64,000 bases of DNA, from contig JABYQR010000185.1 in the NCBI GenBank assembly GCA_022592445.1, forward strand, positions 1 through 64,000, given 5' to 3'. Below, piece by piece: positions 55,601-64,000 of the stretch (its first letter is position 1; each line of letters starts with the position of its first letter). The position numbers and the translations under genes are program-made. This DNA comes from Cytidiella melzeri. Taxonomy: Eukaryota; Basidiomycota; Agaricomycetes; Polyporales; Irpicaceae. The notes beneath the pieces were generated by a model. That model saw only the letters and a program-made list of their open reading frames with translations. It did no database searches and had not been told where the DNA came from.

Positions 55601-56659
55601 TTCGCCACAACGGACATTCTGGTGGAGAGCTCGAAGCAACCCTGATGCGTGGCTGGATCAAATATGGCCTCATCTCTGATCTGGTTACACACCCCTGCCT
55701 ACGTGTATACATGTGTCTGATGATTTATAGGTGAACCACCTTCGATCGCTAGAAGACCCGACAGACTGCGACCGCCAAATGATCCAAATGCTGGAGAATT
55801 ACCAGGGGGGGGGCATAAAGGCACGCGACGCAACACGCTCATGAATGCGATGGCTGCCAGAGTAAACACAGCTGAGGGTAAGATTGAATGCATTTGAGGG
55901 TATCTTGCTCAGTTGATTGGATGTAGGTTCTATCGAATATCCGTCCCGCTCTCACGCCATCAACCTCAAAACTGATGTTGCCGTGGCGCCAGGCCACAAT
56001 CTCTATGCCCTCATGCTAATTTATTTGCAGAACCTTTGGCATGCCGAGTTAGCCCTTGTGCCAGACACGGCACCTGCAAACATGGGCGAACCCTTTGTTT
56101 GTTCTTCCGTTAGGATGTACAGTCATGTCTCATTCAACGGCATAAAGTATGGCTCTGGTGCCAAGCACGGGGGTAAAGCATATCGCCATGCGTACATTGA
56201 CGGACGACAGCCAGTTTGCATCGCAGCTGTACTGCATGTGAAGCATCTCCGAGCAGATGCCCGTTTAGCACCACTGGAACATACTTGCGCGGTAGTGCAG
56301 CGATTCATATCAGATCCTCATACACCTGGCATGCCCTGGGATTTACAGTGAGTATGTCTTCCCTTTAATATACGGATCTCACTCGTCATTGCTAGTGCGA
56401 TAGATCTAGGTCTGTCCATATGGAAGGCCAACTGTTTAGCCCCCCCCGAGCTCGTGCCAATCACTCGAATGTGTGCACAATTTGCGTGTGGAACACTCAC
56501 TTACAGGACACAGCGTGAGTTTTGGGTCACAATGTCTGTATGTCATGTAGGTCAATTCATGCTACGTACTTGACAATTGGTTATCACAAACTTGCTATTA
56601 CTACAGGACGCACAAGAGCCGGATCTCGCTCTTGGAGGAGACGCAGAAGACAATCTTGA
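52660..56659 (+). CDS. Tnp2-like CACTA transposase
   Basis: Twelve exons: 52660-52926, 52980-53058, 53117-54059, 54113-54321, 54371-54562, 54619-54801, 54856-55001, 55057-55683, 55731-55877, 55927-56347, 56396-56514, 56607-56659. The product would be about 1,128 residues. The start MPHKTLCPCQECQ...IRRHLKR is an N-terminal zinc finger typical of fungal Tnp2/Plavaka proteins. An acidic linker follows, then FVCDVCWDRHH...CQRDDCDG, another Cys cluster. The transposase core has VFTPMKT-like sequence read here as WFTPMKTNNF, MLLCVIPGPGEPSLEQLNAVIEPFV, KYFMCPWCCQ, EVHHVMQEI and NFHLSEHNP...YGYWGYPMEQHNGFLKQF. One lesion: a run of nine G at 55805-55813 is one base short for the frame. The enzyme would cut the CACTA ends in the nucleus. 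The accessory gene meets it tail to tail. Confidence 0.85.
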
Positions 56660-59331
56660 CTAAGCTGACGCGTACATGTCATCGTCTTGACTGCCATCCT
56701 GAGAGTATGTGTAGCGCGGACTACCTTCGTCGACGTCACGATCGGCGTGCAAGTTGTCACCTAGGCCTCTGTCCCACACTCCCGTATGCTGGCCACTTCT
56801 GAAGTGCGCTCTCTCATCAGCCCAATTACCTTCACTGTGCCTGTCGCCAAACTCCTCTCTGTCTCTCGCTCTGTCGTCACCAAATTCCTCGTGCTCGTTA
56901 CCCATGGCTCCACCAAACTGACTCTCCATGCCACTTCTGAAGTGCGCTCTCCCATCAGCCCAATTACCTTCACTGTGCCTGTCGCCAAACTCCTCTCTGT
57001 CTCTCGCTCTGTCGTCACCAAATGCCTCGTGCTCGTTACCCATGGCTCCACCAGACTGACTTTCCATGTGTTGACCTCGAAGGTCATCCACGTGCGTACC
57101 ATTTTGTTCTTCATTGTAAACAACAGGCTGGTTCGATGGATGCGTCGAGCCTCGCATCTCATTGGCTGCGACGCTTGCTAATCGTGGACGGATGTAGGTA
57201 TCGTTGTCCTGGTTGGAATTCTCACGTTGCGCTAGCCAAGCAGCATCAATGTGAGTACGATCAATGCTATCTGCCGCGTTTGCTCGACCTCGCTTTGGCA
57301 GCGGAATGTCGATTGGTTCGCCCAAGATGTGTGCATGTCTACTACCTGAGTGTGAGTGCAAATCCAGCTTGTTGAAGAGTGCATTGATCTGACAGAGAAG
57401 TTAGAGTCGGCTTGAATGCATGGTTGTGTGTTTGCTCACCTCTTGCGTACAGTACGTAGGCTGCCTTCTGACCCACGGTTGGGAAGAAGGCTTCTTCTTT
57501 GATCCAGTGTTCCGGATACAACCAGCAACTGCCTGCGATGCTTGAGGATCATCACTATCAGGCGACAGCCGGTTGTTGTTGCCACGGGTAGGTGAATCAT
57601 CTTCTGCTGCTGAGTACTCATCTGACTGGTATTTGGCTAGGAACATCCAGTTGTAATCCGGTCCCGCAATCTCTGGAACCTTGTCGCGGTTTTGAATCCT
57701 AGCTTTGACTTTCTACAGGTAGCTTGACTTGTCAAACACGGTGTATATGGAAAAGCTGAGTACACACCGTCACCCTGCGCTGTTTCACGCGAGCCTCGCC
57801 AGCTAATTTCTCTTTCTCCTGTGCAGATTTGCAATCCTTGAGCCATTTGTGGTGCAGACTCGTCCAATAAGTCTGGGTTGCATTCTGCAATTCTACTACG
57901 GTGAGAGATGCAAAGAATTGCTCGGCGTCAACCCCGCGTGGTACCATGTACAGCTGCTTCCCTTGATTCTTGGCTTTTTCAACAACCTCATCTCGCCAGG
58001 ATATCTCATTTGGCAACCAGGCAGACCAGATTGGACGCAGGCGGCGAGAGTGATCAAGAGGATCATCGCTGGTCCAGACTCTTCCATCAGGAAGATGCGG
58101 CGTTGTTTCATTCGAGCTGATGACGGTTCCCATCAATGTCCTCATGACAGCGCGAATGAGTCCCTGCAGCAGACGTAAGACACGGTACGTCTGCAGATGG
58201 CATTGGCGATTACATGGTACTCACATTTATCATTGGCTCTCTAGTTCTCACTACTCCTCCTGACACAGATGCCGCAGAACCAGACGCAGACATTGCACTA
58301 CCGTCCCCACCGGCCGCAATGTAGGCACGTATCTCATTCATTTCACAGCGTAACGAGGTGAGCTCTTGCCGTGTCAACTCCTCCGTCTCTCTTGAGCCTT
58401 GATAGAAAGCATACAATTCATTTGTGGTACGCCGGAGCTCTGCCAAGTCCAACGAGGTCTCCCTACACTGCTTTGCAAGCTTGCCAATATCTGTCGTGTT
58501 GAGATTTCCTGTTGTTTGTAAGTGTCTCAACGAATCCTCGAGGGACTTCATTCTATCACTGATAGCTTTCACGGTATTGGCCGTATTGGCAGAGCTAGAC
58601 AGTGGGCGAGGTTGCATATCTACGGCTCCGAAGGTCATGGCCATGGGCTGTCGGCTGCTGGCACGTGCGCGAGAAGACATAGGTGAGTTATTAGGCAATG
58701 CCATCGCGGAAACAACGAGACCAGACGGCTCAATCGAGGGAGTGCGCGAACGAGAAGGTGTTATTGACAAGGGACGGCGAGAATATGAGGAGGGATGACC
58801 AGGCCCTAGGGAATATGGACTGCTGGACATGCCAGGTGGGTTATCAGTCGCGGTATGCGCTTGTTGCTGATTGGGTGGCAGGGTAGACAAAGGTTGAGCA
58901 ATGCGGGAAAATGGATCGTTGGATGGAGGGTATATTCGGTTGGGATGCGTGTCTGCCGAGGCATGCATATAATCTTGCGCATGAAGCTGAGCAGGAATAG
59001 ACGAGGCGCGATGCGAATGGGAGAATGGAAATTGGAAACCGGAGAGTGGCTGCGACAAGGAGGTACAAGCTATGGGCTCTGATGAAATACTTGCAGAGCC
59101 TGGACTTATAGGGCGTTGTAGGGCAGGATATCGATTAGAAGGAACTTCAGCTCCGGAGGCTGACGAGGGTGGACGAGTCTTTCTTTTGCCGAGAGGGCTG
59201 GTAGCGGGATTCGTCTGAGACATAGTGAGACGACGCGCGGGGAGCAAAGTTGTGGGACTGGACGGCGCAGACCAAGCTGGGGGTGGGAGCAAGGTGAGCT
59301 CAATGTTCGAATTCGCAGCAGCTGTGTGCAT
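56660..59331 (-). CDS. CACTA accessory protein, coiled coil plus tandem repeats
   Basis: Four exons, 59331-58225, 58163-57768, 57712-57440 and 57388-56660, all split in phase 0; 834 residues from ATG 59331, or 798 from ATG 59223 (MSQTNPATS), which I cannot separate. The N-terminal third is Ser/Pro/Gln-rich. A coiled coil follows (VKAISDRMKSLEDSLRHLQ, LDLAELRRTTNELYAFY). Exon 2 holds a conserved-looking helical domain (WLPNEISWRDEVVEKAKNQG, QNATQTYWTSLHHKWLKD). Exon 4 has two copies of a 46-residue unit (MESQ.GGAMGNEHE.FGDDR..., 138 bp each, 56793-57070). Its TAG abuts the transposase stop. CACTA elements often carry a second, DNA-binding protein (TnpA type) acting with the transposase; this is the natural candidate by position only. 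Confidence 0.75.
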
Positions 59332-59654
59332 TACTGATCAGGATAAATCCAAATTACTAGTTGTGTTCATGTTGCACGCGCGCGAATCACATTCATCATG
59401 CGTCGTCGTACGCACGCGTACTGTACAGTTAAGTTTGATATCGATGTCGACGTCGACGTCGCGCATGCAGCACAATCCTCACGGTCGCGAGTATACGTAT
59501 ACGTATACTAGCTATAGCTATAGGTACATGTACATTAGTATTACAGGTCAATGTATCCTGTACATGCATGGTCAGCTCGCGCGTGGTGTGCAATGGCATA
59601 GTGGCCAAAAATCAATTAAATTCTGAATATTAATATACTGCCCGATTATAATTA
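59332..59654. other. promoter side of the accessory gene, rich in short palindromes
   Basis: No gene. Between 59437 and 59555 lies a dense run of self-complementary words: ATCGAT, GTCGAC (twice), GCATGC, GTATAC (repeated), TAGCTATAGCTA, GTACATGTAC. Confidence 0.5.
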
Positions 59655-59822
59655 TCGCTGATCAGGCGTCTACGTGGATATTGAATGGATACAGCATGGA
59701 AATTCCAACTATTCTTGGCTCTATCCACGCAATATCCATTCTGAGAAGTGCATGGATATTGCGTGGAAATTTTCCATATCCACGAAATATCCATCGTTGA
59801 TATTCACGTCTAACGTGCAGTG
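59655..59822. repeat. right subterminal repeats and TIR of the CACTA element
   Basis: Contains a perfect 16-bp inverted repeat, TCCACGCAATATCCAT (59724-59739) and its complement (59752-59767), with a 12-base loop. Further ATGGATAT/CGTGGATAT words follow, then the TIR CTAACGTGCAGTG (59810-59822). Confidence 0.8.
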
Positions 59823-59980
59823 ACAGCTGAGTATGACTCAACAGTCAAGACATGGACTTCAAAATTCAAATTTGAGCTTAGGCGGCTGAACGCCACGATG
59901 TTTCCGGAACGACCGGCCCGCCCAGCTATAGGATTATTGCACTGCGCAGCGACGATGACTTACACTCAACTTCAACCACT

Positions 59981-60971
59981 ATGGGCGTTCTCTCGCTTTG
60001 CCTCTTGTCGCTGCTCACATTGACGAGCGTTGATGCCGCTATATTAACTCTGCAGTCCCCTCGTTTTACAATCACGTCAGCGGCGGCCTCGCAGCTCCGC
60101 TCAGAACCGTACGTCGTACTGCAGTGTATGCGCGCCAAATGACACGTATCTAAGTCCTACCTTAGAATATCGTTGAAAGAAAAGCCATCACCTCTGACAC
60201 TTGGAGCCGCCGATGTTCTGAAGTTATCGTTCCAAGTAGTTGAGAAGGATGGGGAGAAAGGTGTGCAACCGCACCAGACTTTCTTACGTTTCTACGACCC
60301 GGTGACGGGTGAGGAGGGTATACAGCCTGTACGAGTTTCATCGACAGGAAAGGCAAAGTTTGAACTGGTGCGCCATCCGCTGTTTTCCGATTGAGCAACG
60401 AGGATTGACTTCTCTCCCAGAACATGGCGAAGCCGCCTGCTAGCATCCCCCCTACCACCGCTACAAATCTCCTCAGCGTCTCTCTCTTGCTGGGCTCATT
60501 CGAGCACTCTCCTGCAAAATACGAGCTTTTCGATCTCGTTCTACCCGAGTCTCAATCAGTACCGCTCCATGAACTGGAACATACGTTCCACCCGCAGCCG
60601 CCAATCCACCACACCTTCCGTGCTGAACAGAAGGTCCCCCCTCGAATTATTTCAGCAGCCGGTGCAGCCTTAGTTCTTGCTCCTTGGGTTGCTCTGCTCG
60701 GACTCGTACGTATCCATAGCACGTTGTTCTTTCATTTATTCACTAGTGCATCGCACAGTTGGCGCACCTCCAGCCAAGCGTGCCGTATCTGTTCTCCATC
60801 AACATAATTCCATTCATTGCTACGCTCGCTGCATTTGAAGGACTGTTGCTCTGGTACTGGGTAGACCTCAAGCTCGGACAAGTCTTGTTGTACGGGAGTA
60901 TCCTGGGGGTCTTCACTGCTGCAGCGGGCAAGCAGGCTCTGGCAACGAAGTCCGATTTACGTCGAAAGTAG
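59981..60971 (+). CDS. SWP1: oligosaccharyltransferase subunit Swp1 / ribophorin II
   Basis: Four exons, 59981-60108, 60166-60367, 60421-60705 and 60759-60971, frame-checked; 275 residues. The signal peptide is MGVLSLCLLSLLTLTSVDA. The luminal part has LKLSFQVVEKDGEKGVQPHQ and LRFYDPVTGEEG, then a conserved PPRIISAAGAALVLAPWVAL, where the first of three membrane helices begins. The second and third are FSINIIPFIATLAAFEGLLL and LGQVLLYGSILGVFTAAAG. A basic tail (KSDLRRK) suits an ER membrane protein. Swp1/ribophorin II belongs to the complex that transfers N-glycans to nascent proteins. Fungal forms are short like this one, lacking most of the animal N-terminal region. The start lies 158 bp beyond the CACTA right end, so the transposon sits in the Swp1 promoter region. 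Confidence 0.93.
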
Positions 60972-61416
60972 ACCCTGGTGTTTGCCAGCATCTGGTGTAG
61001 CCATTACCAGTCGTGATTCAAACGCGTCAAGTTGTCCACGTTGTTGTCGATGTGAATTTTGTGTGCCAGAGTACGTTATGCCGTATTGTCCATTGACATT
61101 TCAGTCCAATATTCCCATTGCACCTATAGATGAGCTTTCAAGGCGATGTGTTGATTTCTTAAGTTACTTGTCCTTTCCTTTGCACTTTGGTGACAGAGTC
61201 ACAAAGACCCGCCTCACGCTGGCCGCAAGGTGTGGCCTTGAAACTCGACGCGTTGATACTACGCGCGCTCATACTTGCCTAAGCGACCTCGCAAAGACTT
61301 CTTTCGCTTCGTCCACAGCACAGGCAGCAACGGCCTGCGGTTGTGTCTTCTATGCTCTCTTGTTCGCAATAAACAAATCTGTTCATACACCCATTGCAAC
61401 CAAAATCTCAATAAGT
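60972..61416. other. intergenic, no gene supported
   Basis: An open plus-strand frame begins at 60982 and runs into the next gene, but its first 145 codons look non-coding (Cys-rich, no domain). I place the gene start at 61417. Confidence 0.5.
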
Positions 61417-64000
61417 ATGCAAGGTCATCACACTATCCGCAGCGCTCAGCCACATACGCAGCCCAGTGCTTTAGGAGCGGCGGTACCACCAATTGCAACC
61501 CATCCTGAACCGTGTGGACAAACAACATCTCTTACTCTGGACCAATTCGCTGCGTTACGTCGACGAGCTGAGCAGCTAGGTGTCACTGGACGCGCCTCTC
61601 GGATGCCTCCTACAGAAATCCTGCCTGTGCCAGGGGCATTCAACGCGCAAAGCGTGACGATGCGCCCAATGACTATGCCGGCGACGCAACTCGATCCACA
61701 GGGTGTCTCTGCAAGACACCATTCGGCCGCAGCGCACGTATCACAACACTACACTACCAGCGGTCACTTAGCCCAAATTGTACCAACCCAGACAAATACC
61801 CCTGTTGCAAATGCGACTGTACATACCGAAATGCTGGCGCGGACAATCAGCACGATGAACGCCATTCAGCGGTCGATGGAAGAGAGGTTGGAGGAGTCGA
61901 TTAAACAGTCAAGCACTGTCTCGGAGCGGTTGGATAGGCTGGACAAAGATGTGGCCGCGAACCGGGAGCACTCTCGCCAAGATTCCGCGCGAATTGTGGC
62001 CTACCTCGATAACATGGCACGCATGACCTCACAGAGGCTCAAAATTGTCGGAGACCACTTACAACGCGTCGAGGGCGCGTTGAGACCCTCCTATGCTGGA
62101 AGTTCCTCGGCACCATCCGGGAATGGTCAGGGAGACGCAGAGGCGGATGGCCCAGGGAAGTCGGTAGAGGAAAGAATGGACACTGTGGAACGCTTGCTCA
62201 TGGAGTTGTTGGAGAAGGTAAATGACCGTGATGCAAAAAGTGCGTATATATGCTGTTATGTCGTGTTCTGTAATGGTCTGACGCCCTCGCTGTAGATGCC
62301 CATACCATCAGACATGATGCGAGTGTCAATACGGATGCTGTGGAACGAGGTAACTTTATCGCATCACATTTGATATCATGTGACTAATATCGCACGCTCC
62401 AGTCGACGCTGACATACATAGTCTCGCCCCTCCCAAACTGCATGGAAAAGGCGTGGGCCATTCCGCAGAGTTTGTCCACTCGGGGACCTATGCCAAAGAA
62501 CCCCTGGATGATGGAGACAGCATTTCTTTCACTGCTTCATCAGATATCTCTCCCGTCTGGGACGATGGTGCACACCGTGTTGCCAGTGGCTCGCACCTTC
62601 TTGACTCCAATTCGACACACTGCAGTACCTTCAGCACCGCACCGCGGGGTGAGTGCCCGTTGCTGCCATATTGGTTCACAGCTAATAGAGCTCCCTCATA
62701 TAGTCTTGAGTTCATCAGAGGTCAGCCTTTGGCCGGCATCATGGCGCGACGAACCAATGTCGGACTTATCATCTCGGTCGACTTCACCAGGTACGTTCGA
62801 CTTGCAGGCGTGTTCATTTTACTGTCGTGCTGAAAAGATGTTCCAGGGGAAACTGTATCTGACCTACGATCTTTGTTATGTGGCGGGCTACAACGATCTG
62901 CCAGCGCACGTAGCTCTCCAGACGCGCCTCTTGCGCGCGTACTGTTGCAATGTAACGAGTCCCCGCCGCCCAAAGACGTATCTACAAACACTTCACCTAC
63001 GGCAACGCGGGCTGGCGAAGTGACGCACCATGAATCGACCACGGTTGCATCTTCGCGTGCAGTTTCGCTTATGCTTCCAGAGTCGAGGAGTGGCAGCCCC
63101 CCTATCGAGTACGTTGCACTCCCCGACGGCCCCGAGTCTGAGTCTGAGACCCATGGTGGAGAGAAAATGCCGGGCTCAGCAGGAAATCCCATCGAGTTAT
63201 TATCGCCCTTCACCGGTGAGACCCTCTTTCGTCGCTTCATTAACATACTCAAATTCTTTGAACTAGCTGCCAGCATCCCTCTGAGACGTCGAAGATCGTG
63301 CTCTTTGGACTCTCTATCATCGCTCTCATCACTCTCTTCTTCCACTTCCTCCGAAGCTGCTGCCTCAACGTCGCGTCACGTAAAAACATCCATTTCGCGT
63401 CCCCGCAAGAGGAAGCGCAAGGCACCTCTATCTTCTGATGCACTAGCAACTAAAAGTCGTACAGCTCAGAATGCTGCTCGCTCGAAGAAGAGCCAACCGG
63501 CCGTGTCACCAGTCCAGAGGAAGGCTTGGGAAGTTACGCACGGGTATGACGGTCCCTGCGAGTGGCCGAAAGTTATTGATGACGACAAGACGTGCAGCAA
63601 TGTGAGTTATACATTGTATGCTTCGCCACCCCACCCATACTGATTCTACTATTTTCAAGCTGATACAATGTGATAAGTGAGTACCGCTCTGACATTCGAG
63701 TTATTTCACAGTCTGAAATAAAGTAGATGTGAATGCTGGTACCACTGGGGTTGCGTGGGTATTGCCGAGCAGGACCCTCACGCAAAAGAGGAAGATATTC
63801 CTTTCACATGCCCTGCCTGTGAAGCATCGATGTACGTTGCACTCTTGCTACTCAGAATATGGACGCTACTGAATGGCGATATTTTCCTAGTCAAAAGCAC
63901 GGTATAATCCCGTCAAATTTTCGGCCGTTGTGTGTGTATTCATATATAGCTTCCAGGGATCGCGCGCAATGTACGCGGAATTGACATGGATCGCTGCGCA
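61417..64000 (+). CDS. coiled-coil, PHD-finger protein, at the window edge
   Basis: Start taken at ATG 61417 (MQGHHTIRSAQPH), where coding-like composition begins. The N-terminal region is Pro/Thr/Gln-rich. A coiled coil follows (MNAIQRSMEERLEESIKQ, SERLDRLDKDVAANREHSRQ). Several introns of about 50-60 nt come after 62240, and the splicing between 62640 and 62880 is unresolved. A nuclear-type basic run (RPRKRKRKAP, about 63400-63425) precedes AWEVTHGYDGPCEWPKV. The last exons (63660-63676 and 63727-63831) join to CSNLIQCDKCECWYHWGCVGI...FTCPACEAS, a PHD zinc finger, which usually reads histone tails. The pattern DxxWYHxxC is clear, though the first Cys pair is atypical. The frame may close near 63980 or continue past the window. 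The role is unknown. Confidence 0.65.

Larger units (their letters stand above)
45854..59822. mobile_element. 13,969-bp CACTA-type DNA transposon
   Basis: The left end CACTGCACGTTAG (45854-45866) and the right end, its exact inverted copy (59810-59822), are flanked by identical 3-bp ACA (45851-45853 and 59823-59825). Similarity continues inward for about 30 bp with gaps. Both subterminal regions are full of GGATAT, CGTGGATAT and ATATCCA words. CACTR ends, 3-bp TSD, subterminal repeats and a Tnp2-like transposase together define the CACTA (En/Spm) superfamily; fungal members include the Plavaka group. Inside are a small PIP-box-like gene, an RS-repeat gene or gene pair, a hairpin array, the transposase and a convergent accessory gene. 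Only this one insertion is seen, so copy number is unknown. Confidence 0.85.

Overview
The window looks like nuclear DNA of a mushroom-forming basidiomycete (Agaricomycetes). The host genes are split by many introns of about 50-60 nt with GT(A/G)AG(T/C) donors. They include eukaryotic housekeeping proteins (26S proteasome Rpn3, a Swi3/Rsc8-type remodeller subunit, oligosaccharyltransferase Swp1, a GH47 mannosidase). No rRNA, tRNA or CRISPR array was found by eye. All splice models were made by hand from reading frame and splice-site fit, and family names come from motif recognition without a database search.

Region 1 (1-31.2 kb) is a nest of transposons. A Ty3/gypsy chromovirus (1135-8957; LTRs differ at 3 of 753 positions as read; TSD agaga) sits in a minisatellite. 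It is followed by a decayed hAT-like element (10149-14690) that carries a solo LTR with its own TSD. Next is a Ty1/copia element (copia-1) in the order LTR-gag/pol-LTR-truncated gag (14711-21054). This is fused to an oppositely oriented, 3'-truncated copia element (copia-2; 21055 to about 31213). Copia-2 was hit twice: by a second solo LTR in its reverse transcriptase (TSD cgggc) and by a Tad-like LINE in its LTR (26198-31170, 14-bp TSD, poly-A tail, intact ORF2).

Region 2 (31.9-44.2 kb) is a run of host genes: a single-pass membrane protein, RPN3 and a SWIRM/ZZ/SANT protein that share a 228-bp divergent promoter, a multi-exon F-box protein, and a 16-exon GH47 alpha-mannosidase.

Region 3 (45.1-59.8 kb) starts with a TA-flanked MITE. 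It continues with what I read as one 13,969-bp CACTA-type DNA transposon (45854-59822), with 13-bp termini CACTGCACGTTAG, a 3-bp ACA TSD and shared subterminal GGATAT/CGTGG repeats. It encodes a Tnp2-like transposase (+) and a coiled-coil accessory protein (-) whose stop codons abut. It also carries a small protein with a PCNA-box-like motif and an RS-repeat protein or gene pair. A 1.4-kb array of hairpins lies in the divergent region upstream of the transposase. This element is the most interesting object in the window.

Region 4 (59.98-64 kb) holds SWP1 and the 5' part of a coiled-coil/PHD-finger gene that reaches the window edge.
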